A stretch of 64,000 nt of DNA from Symbiodinium natans (GCA_905221605.1 CAJNDS010000061.1:100001-164000), one strand, 5' to 3'. Shown: positions 34,900-46,349, counted from the first letter of the stretch. Numbers and translations are program-made. The notes: generated from the sequence alone by a model not told the origin.

Positions 34900-36600
34900 G
34901 AGCATGCCTACAGCAGCTTGTTGCGTGAGACAACCTGAGCACGGAAGCTGCTTTCGTAGCACAGCCCAGGTGCGGGCCATTGTGTATTCCCCCAAAGATC
35001 CACTTGGCATCAAGTGGACAGCTTAGATGCTGAAGTGCCAAGCCAAGTTGCACAGAGCAATGGGCGAAGGTTCCAGGGAGATTGGAAGGGCCTTCAATGC
35101 TTGGCACCACGAGAGACTGGCAACCAGGCACCATGGCCAGTGCATGCGCAGCCAATGCTTCAGCCTTCCTGTTTGTTGCTCCGTGGCAGGTCGCGACAAA
35201 ACCATGCATTGACTTCAAGGTGGCACTGGCTCACTTTCCGTAGTAATACCAACTAGCCTGGCAGCAGTCTTGGAAGGACTCCGAGGCAACAGGCCTCATG
35301 GCGGAGGATGGGCTTGATCGATCTGGGCATTTCCCAAGCCAAGGCATGATCGGCTAAAATTCAGGAGCGATGTGTGCGATGCGGGCTTCTTCGCTCTGAA
35401 CATCCCACAGCCGCCTCCGCCGCCTGCCTCGTACAGCGTCGCCACATGAGTTCGGTGAGATGCGTGGCCATGGGACAGTCAAGCATAGTCTGCACAACCT
35501 GGGAAGTGTCTGCCTGTTCGGAACAAAGGCCGATGCCGTCCCAGAGCCATCTGCACAGAATGAGAGGCCTTTTGCACCATGAACCCTGGACCCTTCGGGA
35601 CAGCTTCCATCTGCTTCCCATGGACCAGGTCTGCTAGTGACGTCCTCGTGTCCAGCCAGCTGGGCAGAGAGTCCGAAGAGGTGTGATCGAAGTTGCAAGT
35701 ATGCGCTGATCGTAGCCATTGCTTGCAAGGTATCGGAATCCTCCGAGCAGTTTCAGGCATGTCCGGACACGTTCTACACCCCCAGACTGGCAAACAGGAT
35801 GCACATGAGGCAGGCAAACTCCGCAGCTCTATGAAAGGTTGTTGTCGCGACCGTGTACATTCGGGGCGAGCCGTCCATTGGCGCGATACCGGTGGCCGGC
35901 ATGGTTATTTTCTGCACCATCATGACTGCAAAACACAGTTGCTGGATTGGCACCATTTCCGTGGCACGCGTCATCAAAAAACCTGGCCAGCCAGCAGGAC
36001 ACAAGAAAGCCTTTGACATACCGATTTGTTGCAGATGAGCACTCAGAGCAGCCGCAGGCACAACAGTGCTACAGCAAGCCCGACATTCAGCCTCGTGTTA
36101 TCGAGCCATGGATGGGGAGCAGGAAGCAAGGCACGGCCAGCTGCACCATAGCATCTTTCCTGGCCTCTAGGTCACCAAGTACTCGCTTGGCGTTGGCTCG
36201 TCTCCGTTGTGTGGCTTGCGCGGCATGCACCGTTGAGGGTGTTTGCCCAAGCAAGCTTGGGCGGGTAGGTTTCGGCAGAAAGTCCGTGGGCAGCCCGCTT
36301 GATGTTGTCTACGACTACCAGATTGCCAGATTGCCGCACCTCTCAAATGTCTGATGCTTGCAAGTCCCTCGAGGGGCATGGAAGTAGTTGAGAGTACTTT
36401 GCCAAAAAAGCAACCAGAGCCATGAACACCATGGGCCAGGCTGACAACTCCTTTCTTCTTGTGCGTAAGATGCAGTTGAGTAGCAGCAGCTATAGGTCCC
36501 CATGAGCTTTTGTGCCTTCATCCCCTGGACCTCGCCTGGAACCGGGAGTTTTGAGCTAGGCTCCCTGAGCCTTGGTTGCTTCTGGTTCTGGGGGCAGTAC
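34900..36600. other. no recognised gene
   Basis: Overlapping open frames on both strands (for example + 35853-36038 and - 35774-36061) lack family signatures, and strand cannot be decided by eye. Confidence 0.3.
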
Positions 36601-36649
36601 CATAGATCGTTGGGAGACCAGAGGCGAACACTTGCCTAGCTTTTTTTTG

Positions 36650-36686
<37 letters not shown>

Positions 36687-36900
36687 GGGCGGTCCCTTCG
36701 GGGACAATGTGCAGAGGGAGGAAGGAAGAGAGGGAGAGAGAGAGAGAGAGAGAGCGAGTGCGTGCTGGAACTTCCCAAGCGTGCTTCTGCATTCAGGGGG
36801 ATGGCTCTCCCCACCAGGCAGAAGTCATGGGAGACTTGTTCTGCTCTGCGCGGTGGAGACAGAGAGAGAGAGAGAGAGAAACAAAAAAGCAAGAGAGAGA
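36650..36900 (+). repeat. three (GA)n tracts
   Basis: GA runs at about 36653-36682, 36727-36755 and 36860-36880, with unique sequence between them. Confidence 0.95.
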
Positions 36901-37344
36901 AAGAGAGGAGAGGGGGAGAGCATGCCGAAGGAAGACCTTGAAACGGGGGCCCAAACCTCACGCGTTGCCCCCAGGGAACGAGTAGGCCGCTAGTGTCGGG
37001 AGTACGGTAAAGGGATGTGTGGTTTAAGGGCCGATGCAACACAAAAGGGGGCAACGGGTAGCAGCCAGCATCAAAGTAGCCCCGGGCTGAACACTACCAT
37101 GACAGGGAGTTGAAAGGGAGGGACGGGGGACGTTGTTTCGGGAAAGGTTGAAGAAGGCCTGGGTTCGTGGGACTGTGTGGGGGTGAGGATTCGAGTTGTG
37201 GGGGAGGGGAGGTTGACTTCGGAAAGGTTGCAGGGGGAGGACCGATAAGAGGCCTTCAGGTGCAGGCTGTGCAGAGTGTGAGGACATAGTCGAGGGGACG
37301 CGGGACCGGGGCGCGCATCTGCGCGGGGGTTTCCCCCATGCCCC

Positions 37345-37429
37345 AAGAAAGAAAAGAAAGAAAGAAAGAAAGAAAGAAAGGAAGGAAGGAAGGAAGGAAG
37401 GAAGGAAGGAAGGAAGGAAGGAAGGAAGG

Positions 37430-37462
<33 letters not shown>

Positions 37463-37500
37463 GTAGCCAAGCCCCTAGAAAGAAAGAAAGAAAGAGAGAG
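37345..37500 (+). repeat. (GAAA)n/(GGAA)n tract next to the relic leader
   Basis: AAAGAAAG, then GGAAGGAA, then AAAGAAAG and GAGAGA runs. The tract contains CCAAGCCCCTAGAAAGAAAG at 37467 and ends directly at the spliced-leader match. Confidence 0.95.
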
Positions 37501-37519
37501 GTAGCCATTTTGGCTCAAG
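37501..37519 (+). other. relic dinoflagellate spliced leader
   Basis: GTAGCCATTTTGGCTCAAG equals positions 4-22 of the 22-nt dinoflagellate spliced leader. It is followed by TCACTCC, not by a GT donor, so it is not a working SL RNA gene. It is most likely the 5' end of a trans-spliced mRNA copied back into the genome. CTCAAGTCAC can pair with GTGGCTTGAG at 37551-37560. Confidence 0.85.
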
Positions 37520-37874
37520 TCACTCCTTCGGGAACCCGCCCCTCGGGGGGGTGGCTTGAGTCCCGCGCCGCTCGATCAAGCGGGCGCCCCCGTCGTCGTC
37601 CTTACATCACCCTAATTAGCTTCCTTGGGGGTCAGTTCAGGGGGCATATGCCTGGTATCCTTGCAGGACTTTGTTCCGGGGGGTGCGCCCTAATCCACGA
37701 CGACAGGGGTGGTCCGCTCGATAAGCAGGTAGGTACACACGAAGTGGGGCCGTAAGCCTTGTCTTGACGTAAGAGAGGGCCTTTTGATCTGTGCCAGGTC
37801 GTTCAGGGGGCCTTGACCATTTGCAGTTATCGCTAGTTGCAGGGTTAAACGTAGGGGAAGCTCCGCCTGCCGCC

Positions 37875-38336
37875 ATGGCAAGAGTCGACGAATGGAGGAG
37901 GAAAGGTTGGAACGTGGGGTGCCCAGCGTGCCTCTTGGGCAACCTGTACAAGAAGGGCCACGCCTGGAGGGACAACTGCGCCTCGGAGCTGGCCAGAAGA
38001 GAGGGGAAGCGAGAGGAGGAGAGTGGAGGAGGTCGAAGGGGCACTCCGTCAAGGAGGAGAGCAAACCAGCCGGGGACGGGGAGATCCACCAGCTCGAACG
38101 AGAAGAAGAAAGCACAAGAGGAGAAGAGTGGTGGGGGCGCTCAGGGCATGCACAAGAGGGAGGAGAACAGTGGCAGACGCGATCGTCCTCGGAGGAGACC
38201 CAGTGGAGGTACCGCCACAAATAGAGGCGGTGGGAACGGCGACCGAAGACGTGGGGGCGAACCCGGTGAAGGTGGCGGAAGAAGAACGGCTGAGATGAGC
38301 GCAGGAAAATGTCACGTGAGGGGCAGTGCGTTCTGA
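37875..38336 (+). CDS. basic Cys/His ORF downstream of relic leader (retroposed or mobile-element ORF)
   Basis: An ATG at 37875 in the context GCCGCCATGG opens a 153-residue intronless frame. Near the start it has a C-x2-C-x9-H-x5-C pattern (CPACLLGNLYKKGHAWRDNC), spaced differently from the classical CCHC knuckle. The rest is Arg/Gly/Lys/Glu-rich low complexity (for example REGKREEESGGGRRG), like nucleic-acid-binding tails. It lies about 355 bp after the relic spliced leader, consistent with a retroposed mRNA or the ORF1 of a retroelement. No reverse transcriptase is visible nearby. A - strand frame over the same bases is judged a shadow. Confidence 0.45.
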   Translation: MARVDEWRRKGWNVGCPACLLGNLYKKGHAWRDNCASELARREGKREEESGGGRRGTPSRRRANQPGTGRSTSSNEKKKAQEEKSGGGAQGMHKREENSGRRDRPRRRPSGGTATNRGGGNGDRRRGGEPGEGGGRRTAEMSAGKCHVRGSAF

Positions 38337-39087
38337 GAGTAAGGTGAAGTGGGGGGTGGGGAGGTTTTCGGAGTTTCTTCGACAGGCTTCGGAGTCGTGG
38401 GGAGGGGTGTTTGAGTTCGGGAGGGTCTGACAGAAAACAAAGTAGGGAGTAAACAAGTTGGTGTGAGAGGGAGCCCTCGCCCCTTGCGAGATCTGAGGTG
38501 TGGTGTTACTCGGGGGAATGCGAGCTCTTGGGAGCTGTGTCTTTCGGGGAGAGGGTGACTGGGGGGCGAGGGCTCGGATAGAACGGTGAGAGCTGAAAAG
38601 GCGCACCGCAATGGAACCATCAGAGCATGCCCAAGGCATCTGGGAATCCTGAGATGTGAGCTTGCTTTTGCCTGTACTGTGTTTAAGTCGCAGGAAGCCC
38701 AGCGAGAGGGGGGGAGGACTCAATTCAAGGGTGGGGAACATCTCCCGAGCCAATCCGAGTACCATGCATGTTTTTTCCGCCCCTACCTTCCATTTCCTCC
38801 AAAGTGAGGGTTTACGACCAACACCGGTGAGAGTTCAGGTTTGGGTCAGGTTGTAGTGCTTTGAGGTTGGAGGTTGCAGTGACATAAGTGGGCCATTGAC
38901 TGCAGGTCTCACGTCAGGTCGGGGGCCAGGGGACCACACTGCCGACGTAAGGGATCAAGTGCTGGGGTTAAGAGAGGGAACAGGAACCGGGGGGGGGCTT
39001 AACAGTCGGCAGAGTACACCCGGGCACCGGACTCCAACCGCAACCACCCCGAAACAGGGGCGGGCAAAGATGCCCGGGGCGCCGACC

Positions 39088-39180
39088 CCAAGCCCCTAGA
39101 AAGAAAGACAGAAAGAGCAGAGTTGTGTGTGTGTGTGCGCGCATGTGCGCACGTGCGTGCGAGCGTGTGTGCGTGTGCTT
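39088..39180 (+). repeat. GAAAGAAAG tail and (TG)n/(CGTG)n
   Basis: AAGCCCCTAGAAAGAAAGA, identical to the copy at 37469, is followed by a short purine tract and a TG/CGTG run. Confidence 0.8.
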
Positions 39181-39189
39181 GTGTGAACA

Positions 39190-41330
39190 AATACGTTCCA
39201 TGGTGACTGGCAACTCCGGCTGGGCAAAGTTTACAGCGGGCGCAGGGGATGAAACTGAAAAACTTCGTTTGGCTGCAACATCAGCAAAGCAGAATCTTCT
39301 GCACGCCTTGTTTCAACTTCACTGTGCGGAAGGGATTTCTCGGAGATTGCAGCTGACTTGCCGGAAGAAGAGGAGGCTGTTGGTTACTTGGTTACTTTCA
39401 GAACTGACTCACAGTCTCACATGCTTGCTCGGGCTTGCAGATCGTCTTCGATGCTGCGATGCGTGAAGCAGAAGCATCAGCTTTGGCGGTTTTGATGCGT
39501 CAGCGCCCCTGCCGATACAGCCCAAATTGATGCAACTAACTCCAAAAGGCGCCTAGAAGGCAGAGTAGAAATCAGTAGATGGCAGTGCAGGCGACGAGAC
39601 CTTTCTTTCCCGCTGCGAGAAGCGATGCGGCCAAGATGCGGCGTGGAGCTCAACGTGTGCCCAGCTGGGACATTGCTTGATTTTGCTTGCTGTTGGCTGT
39701 TGTGCTGCTTTGCGTGCCAGTGAGAAGGTCTGCACAGCGAGGCTTGTCCGCGCCGGCAGAGATGGGACTGCAGTTGAGCTTGAGCCTAGATTACAGAGGG
39801 GCTCAGAGCAATAGTGCTAGTTTTGTACAAGATGTTGTCATACGTACGATTTGAGCCTCCGCCTGTTGGATCTTGTTGGAAGATGGTCGTGTGACCCTGC
39901 ATTAGCCGCTATTAGCGATGTAGCCCCTCATCCGGAGCACGCTGGGTGAAATGTGTCTGTCAAGGATACAGGGCATGAGCTGCAGATGACCAGTAGCTCA
40001 GACATCCAGTGTGTGTGTGAGAGAGAGCCTTGACTCGAGCGACTGACAGCCCAGCCTGACAGGCAAGTTTTCTCACAACTGGGAGATGCTGACAAGCTGG
40101 GGCGGGCTGTGGAGGCAGTTCCATCGGGCGAAACATTGTTGAAACTCATGACAGTGCCTGCTCGGAACCCAAGGAGGTCGTCACCAAATATGGAGCCCCG
40201 CACCTGCGGCCAACCGATATTCAAGGCCGCCGGAGCCCTTAATCTTGTAGCTGCTACAATCAGCCACGCAAGTCACCGAAGCTGTCAAGCGGTGTGACAT
40301 GTGTCGGTGACGTGTGGTTGGACTGCTGGACAGCACTGAGGCGCTGAGCAAGACACGGCCTGCTACTCGCTGCTGCTTGGCCGATTGGTCGATTGCTGGG
40401 GACTGTTGCCGGATGACTTGAAGAAAACTGTCAGGGTCAATCTCTTGAGATATGCCGCGTGGCCCTCGGCGGAACAGCGTAGTGGCATGCAGGGCACAGA
40501 AGCTGTGTGGCCGCAATCGGATGCCATCTTCAGGCCGCAAGTGCGCCAGGCACTGCCACCACGGCTGGTTGAGAGCACCAATGCCCAATCCAGAATCCGG
40601 AGCGTTGTACAGACTGGGCCTGAGGGCAGCGCTCATTTTGGCCTCACTGTACAGGCGGAGATCAGCATGCGTAGTGCAGTTGTGTGGCTGGGCAAAAAGA
40701 ATGCTGAAGAGCGGCGTGTGACATACCGTTGGTGACGGGGCAGATGTTTCAATAGCCAGGTGGGATTTGTGCACAAAGGCACTGTTCTCTCTGGGCAGGC
40801 TGGGTTGCGCGCCAGTAAGATTTTGAGATACCTAGTAGGTGGTGCTGCGCAAGTCAAGTGAGGCGCAGTCTGGCTGGCTGCGCCTTTCCGCCGAATGCAG
40901 CAAGCGGTTGAAGATCTTCGGTGATAAGAAGGCAAGCAACATCCGGTCAAATCAGCTGAGAAGCTCCGTTGCTGGACACCGGCATCTTCTGTCGCATTTA
41001 GGCTTATGTGGCAATTGAGGGCCGCTTCGCGAATCGTCCTGACCTGGGGGCCTGCCCCTCAGCCTTAGCCGCACATGCCAAAGAAGTTTCTTCCGCACTC
41101 AGTGCCAGCGCTTGTGGAGAGGCTTTGCTGCAACGCGTGGATGCGGACGCTGCCGGCAGTGCCGAGAAGTGCCATGACCAAGAACTCGAGCGTGCAACCT
41201 CAAGTGTAGCACTCGAGTGTAACTGCAGTTCCAGTGTAGCGATGTGTGGGGCTTCGTTTGTCGCCGCTGTAAAGAAGCCAGGCCGGAAGAGGCCGGGCAC
41301 AGAAGCGTCGAGTCGTTGAGGCCCCCTGCC
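39190..41330 (+). other. coding-looking + frames, family unknown
   Basis: Three + frames read like exons: 39200-39300 (VTGNSGWAKFTAGAGDETEK, possibly an SH3b end), 40385-40735 (GLLPDDLKKTVRVNLLRYAA) and 41008-41319 (AAHAKEVSSALSASACGEAL). They may be upstream exons of block F. A long - strand frame (40181-40774) competes with the second. No family is assigned. Confidence 0.3.
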
Positions 41331-41369
41331 AAGCCTTCTTTGACTCTCCAATCTCCCAGTTTCTGCTTT

Positions 41370-41600
41370 TAATGTGTGCGCGTGTATGCGCGTGCGCGCG
41401 TACGCGCGTGCGCGTGCGCGCGTGTGTATGCGCGTGCGCGCGTACGCGCGTGCGCGCGTGTATGCGCGTGCGCGCGTGTGCGCGCGGGTGCGCGTGCGCG
41501 CGGGCGTGCGGGCTTGTGTGCGTGCGTGCGGGCGTGCGTGCGTGCGTGGGTGTGTGTCTGTGTGTCTCTGTTTCTCTCTCTCTCTCTGTGTTTTTTTGTT
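41370..41600 (+). repeat. CGTG/CGCG alternating repeat
   Basis: GTGTATGCGCGTGCGCGCGT units alternate purine and pyrimidine, ending in TCTCTC and T runs. Confidence 0.95.
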
Positions 41601-41899
41601 ATCTTTTGTTATCTTGTACATATGCCCGATGGAGTCATGCTACGTCATACCGCTCCTATCTCGAGCTTTCCAGCTGAGATGCGTCAGAGATGCTGGGACC
41701 ACACCTTGACGATGTGACGCCCAACGTTCAATGTAAAGCAGCAACTAAGCACGTCGGATGGGGGTCACTTCATGTCACTTCTGCTGAGAACTGCTCTCGT
41801 TGCCTTGACGCAGGCGCAGGGCCGAGCGGGCTTGCCAGGTCTCCTGCATATGTTGGCACGGCTTAGCGTGTTCGCCTTCCCATGGCCTGTGTCAGTGTC

Positions 41900-42910
41900 G
41901 CTTTCAGGTGCTCAACTCGGAGCCGCTTCCCTTTCAGGCTGCTTGCATGACACTCTGGCGAGACACCGGCACAATTCGGGGCACAGGCCCACTTCGCTGC
42001 CAGTGCGTCAGGTCGTGTCGGACAAAGCATCAGTCCGACCAGCTCCAGACGTCCATGCTGCGTCGGGAGCTCAACTGTCGAGCGCCGAGAGCGGCAGAGG
42101 CAGACCTGCTGATCCTGCTGCAGGTCAACTGCGCTGACCAAAGGTGCCAGTGTGTTAGGTTCTTGGAAGAGTCGAAGCATCGTATGTTGCAGCCCTGCTT
42201 GCCAGGGGAGCGCGTCAAGGGCTATCCCAGTGGAAGTTGGTTGAGGCTTCATTCGTTCTCAAGCACCTACGAGTGAAGAGCAATCCGGCCCGACAGGCTC
42301 GCCCGAAGCGATGCCAAGGGCGAAGGCACAGCATTTGTTGCCGTTGGAGCTCGTAGGTGATCCGTGCCAGATGATGCACCTCCCTGCGCCCCAGTCCGCA
42401 TGTGCAGGATGGGTGCAAATCGAGTCGTCAGGCGCTGATTCCACCCTTTACTTGGAGGCCCCGTGGACAGTCATGAGAGTGCAAGTCGCGCTCCATTCAC
42501 AACGGCTAGAATACGTGATTGCCAAAGCTGTTGGCCAGGCTGAGTGGTCCAAGGTGGAGGTGAAGCAGGCCTTTGTCGAGGCACCGCACTCATTGGACAC
42601 AGCTTGGGGGGGTGACGTTTGTCTGCTGTGCAGCAGTGCTTGTTTCCAGGCGATCATTCTGGAGTGGACCGGCCTCGCCACTGAGCAGAAGGTGAGCTTC
42701 TCAAAGTGACGCGCCATACGGGCCCGGAGCATGGGGTGTGTTGGGGGTGAGGTCACCTATGCCGTCGAGTGGCGCCCTAGTGCCGGTGGCGCAGGCTTGC
42801 CCAACGCCCCTTCACATGGCCTGAGTGCCGCTTCGATGCTTTTACTTTCGGCTGCTGCGCAAAAGCGTCGAGCTGATATGCTTGTGGTCATTCCGTCCCC
42901 GTTTTGAGAG
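41900..42910 (+). CDS. modular SH3b/FN3-like gene, block F
   Basis: The + frame at about 42165-42275 reads MLQPCLPGERVKGYPSGSWL then RLHSF, the SH3b core. About 42400-42480 reads CAGWVQIESSGADSTLYLEA then PWTV. About 42530-42575 reads QAEWSKVEVKQAFVEAP, as in block B (ANWSRLKVSQNSFG). The FN3 start follows (FQAIILEWTGLATEQK, about 42646-42700) and then GEVTYAVEWRPSAGGAG after an intron (from about 42747). The order SH3b then FN3 is the same as in blocks B, C and G. Upstream and downstream ends are not resolved. Confidence 0.55.
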
Positions 42911-43136
42911 CTGACAACTGTCATTCATACATTGTCATAGTGGAGCAGAGCAAGGCTTCGAGAGCCCTTGACGTTGGTGTCGAGCCTGGTTTGTTTAGTG
43001 TCAAGAGACAGGGGTGAGGTGACTGCTCTTGCGTTGCCACCACACAGCCTGATGTTTTGCCACAAGCAAGATCCAAAACAACTTGCACAAAGCATCCTGA
43101 GTGAAGATCTGGCACATTTGAGAAGCCCGGCCTACT

Positions 43137-43168
43137 GGGGATGGATGGATGGATGGATGGATGGATGA
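43137..43168 (+). repeat. (GGAT)n microsatellite
   Basis: About six GATG units. Confidence 0.9.
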
Positions 43169-43486
43169 AACACAACCGTGACAAGTATACTGGACATCCA
43201 ACCGAATCCAGTCCTGAACCCTCACCCTGCACTCAAGCCTACCAGTCGCTTTGCTTTGTGAAGAGCGAAGCGCGAACTCTTAAACTTCGCTCAAAGTCTG
43301 AAAACTTGCTGTGGTCACTGAGCGAGCTCTATTGTAGATCACTCACTGTGGTGTGGAGGTGGCCATGCCGTCTGCAAATCCAACCGACTTCATCTTACCG
43401 GGCCGCTCCCTGAGAAAATCGCCCTGAGAAGTTCACTTGAGCACCGACGGCACCACAATGACAGCTAGGCAACTACCTTTGCCCTC

Positions 43487-44507
43487 GTGTGCAGGCTACC
43501 TGCAGATGGCAAGTTTTCAATGCGAGTCCTGGCTTGCGTGGTACTCCCAGTGCTCGTGAAAACACAGAGGTTTATGGCTCTTTTGAGCTTCGGAAGATCC
43601 CTTGTGCAAGCTGCTCAAGAGAGATGTTCCTCCGTTAAGTTCACTAGAGACTCATCGGGTTCTCGGTCACTGGCTTTCCGACGAGCAAGAACTGACAGCG
43701 TGTTTCGCGTTTTGAGCATTCTGAAACTGGCCCTGAACAACCAGAATCCGTCACTTGCACTCGTCCTCACTGTTGCCTCGCACAACGCATGCAATCATCG
43801 CTTTTGGACTCCGTTTGAGTGGCTTCTTCGATCTTGGACGAATTTGATAATGAGTGGCGTTTCTATCAGGCTAAGCAAGATTCAACGATGCCCTTATGCC
43901 CTTCTGACATTTCATAGCGGTGGAGTCCTGCGATGAGGTTGCGAGCGAGCACCCGAACGTCACACCCTTGAGACTCAACGGCCCCTGGCTTGAGGCAGCG
44001 CTTCCTCTGCTTTTTCGTTGTGCAATGGACCCGCTCTGGCTGACCGGATGCTACCTGCGAGGCTTCCAGCCTGCCTGCTGCCAGGAGGCCCGGGATGTTC
44101 CAGGGTTGTCCCAGGGTTGTTTACTGTTTCTGACTGTTTATGCTCGGTTCAAGACATCGGAAGCCAACTACCAGGCCTCCACACATCTTGTGGAATCCGC
44201 ACGTTCGCGTGCACGTTTTCGGGAAGAAGCATGGAAAAGCGCACTTGTTGATCGTTGGAGGCGGCCTGCAAGCTCGCTACTGAAGCTCTCCATACAGGAC
44301 CTCATCGCCCCACTAACGTGCGCATCGCCCCTGCACCTCGTGCCGCCGTATCACCTTCATCAGCCGGTGCACAACGTTGTCGTGAAGCCGGTCGGCTGTG
44401 ATACCACGTCCCATTTACGGTTGAGGGTTTGGGGTATGGGGGCTTGGGGTTTGAGAAACTTTGTCATGCACTCCTGCTTCGGACACAAAAGGTTCTTGGG
44501 TCTGTGA
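43487..44507 (+). other. open frames of unknown family
   Basis: Two + frames (43487-43936 and 43920-44507) overlap by a few bases. The second contains RARFREEAWKSALVDRW, which looks coding. No domain is recognised; they could be the 3' part of block F or a separate gene. Confidence 0.3.
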
Positions 44508-44760
44508 ACGGGGGTAGAGAGGTCAAAAACAGGAAAGCTATGAGTCAGAAACGCCTCAGGTCCAAGACGAAAACAGAAACGACCTCACAAGAGAAAATCC
44601 CCGAAGCCGTGAAACTCGTGATCTCTGTTCTAGGATTAGGGCTTTCGGGTTTTACGGTTCAGGGCCCGGACATCCTAAGCCTGTGATCTCACCTTGCTGG
44701 GGTTTAGGGTTTAAGGGTTGAGGATCCAAGGTTTCGGGTTAGGGTTGCTCTTGGCGGATG
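44420..44760 (+). repeat. scattered TTTAGGG-like remnants
   Basis: GGTTTGGGG, GGGGTTTAGGGTTTAAGGGT and GGTTTCGGGTTAGGG occur within about 340 bp. Confidence 0.45.
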
Positions 44761-45053
44761 CAGAAAGAGACGAGTGGTGGATGAGCCGGCAGACGGATGC
44801 CTTTGAACACGTGCTAGTTGCAGACTTGATGAAGTCAGTAGCTTAAATGAGCAAGTGCAGAGGCGGCATACTTGAAACATCTTTCAAACGCGCCCATACT
44901 GCAGGCCGCAAGGTACATGTATGCAGGTGTTTGTGGCATGCTTACTGCCGCGTGTTCGGTAGCTGGAGTGGCTCAAGTGGGAGGTAATGCCTTCTTCCAC
45001 GACGCATTAGTTTGGGTTAATTGGATGGTACTTTGCTGTTGCCCCCGTGAAGT

Positions 45054-46346
45054 ATGATTTTGCGGGATGAAGATCGTGACGGCAGCCGGGTCTGTGAGCC
45101 TTTCGAGGTACACACGCCAAATGGCGCAGGCAGAAATGAGCCAAGTTGTCTGCACACGCTACTCATTGTATCCATATACTCTTTGGGATCAGTCGGTCTG
45201 AATCTGTTGATGAAGTTCCTCTTCAGTCACATACAGCTGCGGATCTCTGGCGAGATCCAAGTTTATGGGTTGCCCGCGCCACTTTTCTGGACTGCCACCC
45301 AGCAGGCAATCGGTTTTGGCTGCTTCGCAGCCTCCTTGCTGTTGTACCGATATTCCAAGGGGCGATATGGCTATAGGCCTCCACCGCTGGGTGTGTCAAC
45401 CGCGAAACAAGTGGCATTGCTGGCGCTGTCCTTCGCGGCCAGCATGGGACTGAACAATTTGTCCCTGGCACTCGTAAGCCTATCCGTCAATAACATGATT
45501 CGCTCAACAAGTCCACTGACGACCGCCATTGCTGCTGCCATTTGGACTGGTTGGACTGGCAACGCGCCATCTTCCGAGCAATGGACTTTGGTTGTCTTAG
45601 GCACCGTGTTTGTTCTGGTGAACGTGCTTGCTTCGCGGCCAGCACCTTCCCCGTCGATGCAAGACAGCAGCTTCACTCTTGGGGTGGCAGCTGGGTTCCT
45701 GAGTACGCTAGGGGGGGCCTTCATGTTCATAATCGTAGAGCTGTTCAAAGGATCTCCTTCTTCTCTCAACGCTACCGACTCCATGGGCTACATGTCGCTA
45801 CCTGCAGCCTTTTTGCTTGCCCCTTGGATCTTCATGTTCCCACACGCTACTGGGAACACCGGAAACTGGGAGAGCTTAAACCGCACCGATTTCACCGACT
45901 TGGAGTTGGTTGGGATGGTCTCCGATCGTGGCAAGCTCTCAGCTGCAGTAGCTGTTGGTGGATGTGCTGCCTACGCCTACAACATCCTGCAGTTCTACAC
46001 AGTGCAGGAGTTGTCGTCCACGCAGACGGCGTTTGCTTCCAATGTATCCAAGGCCGTACTGGTCCTTATCTCATGGATGTTCTTGGAGCCGAGCATCCAA
46101 TCGGTTCTTCAGTATTGGCTTGTCCTCCTATCAGCAGCTGGGGGTCTTGTCTGCTTTTTCCTCTACGCGCTTTCCAAAGTAAGGAAGTCGGCGCCAGGGG
46201 AGCTATGGTATCATGACCGTAGGAGGGCTTTCTTGTTGCTTTTCCTTGCTCTTGCTGCCATGGTCCTCGGTAGTTTGGCCGGAGGGTTCAGGCATGCAGA
46301 GGATACAGTCGGATACGGTGGGCAAAAGCAAACCTCCTCTGCTTGA
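45054..46346 (+). CDS. triose-phosphate/nucleotide-sugar-type transporter (DMT superfamily), intronless
   Basis: A single 430-residue exon runs from ATG 45054 to TGA 46344-46346. About ten hydrophobic segments are visible, including LLIVSIYSLGSVGLNLLMKF, TATQQAIGFGCFAASLLLYR, VVLGTVFVLVNVLA, GVAAGFLSTLGGAFMFIIVE, AVGGCAAYAYNILQFYTV and LLSAAGGLVCFFLYALS. The family hallmarks are the N-KxxF-like first segment (NLLMKFLF), the charged-poor helix with NNLSLALVSLSVNNMIRSTS, and the last helices with SSTQTAFASNVSKAVLVLI, typical of TPT/NST proteins. Such transporters exchange phosphorylated sugars or nucleotide sugars across Golgi, ER or plastid membranes. The N-terminal 35 residues are hydrophilic and not clearly a plastid leader. 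Substrate cannot be told from the sequence. The lack of introns sets it apart from its neighbours. Confidence 0.85.
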   Translation: MILRDEDRDGSRVCEPFEVHTPNGAGRNEPSCLHTLLIVSIYSLGSVGLNLLMKFLFSHIQLRISGEIQVYGLPAPLFWTATQQAIGFGCFAASLLLYRYSKGRYGYRPPPLGVSTAKQVALLALSFAASMGLNNLSLALVSLSVNNMIRSTSPLTTAIAAAIWTGWTGNAPSSEQWTLVVLGTVFVLVNVLASRPAPSPSMQDSSFTLGVAAGFLSTLGGAFMFIIVELFKGSPSSLNATDSMGYMSLPAAFLLAPWIFMFPHATGNTGNWESLNRTDFTDLELVGMVSDRGKLSAAVAVGGCAAYAYNILQFYTVQELSSTQTAFASNVSKAVLVLISWMFLEPSIQSVLQYWLVLLSAAGGLVCFFLYALSKVRKSAPGELWYHDRRRAFLLLFLALAAMVLGSLAGGFRHAEDTVGYGGQKQTSSA

Positions 46347-46349
46347 CTG

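Noticed and set aside
38049-38765. A 238-residue - strand frame opposite the Cys/His ORF
   Set aside because: It is Pro/Ser/Leu-rich, the complement of the Arg/Gly/Glu-rich + strand, and has no domain.
40181-40774. A 197-residue - strand frame
   Set aside because: No domain; it overlaps an equally plausible + frame in a one-way + strand array.
44959-44977. Spliced-leader-like sequence upstream of the transporter
   Set aside because: Only 14 of 19 bases match, about as expected by chance in 64 kb.
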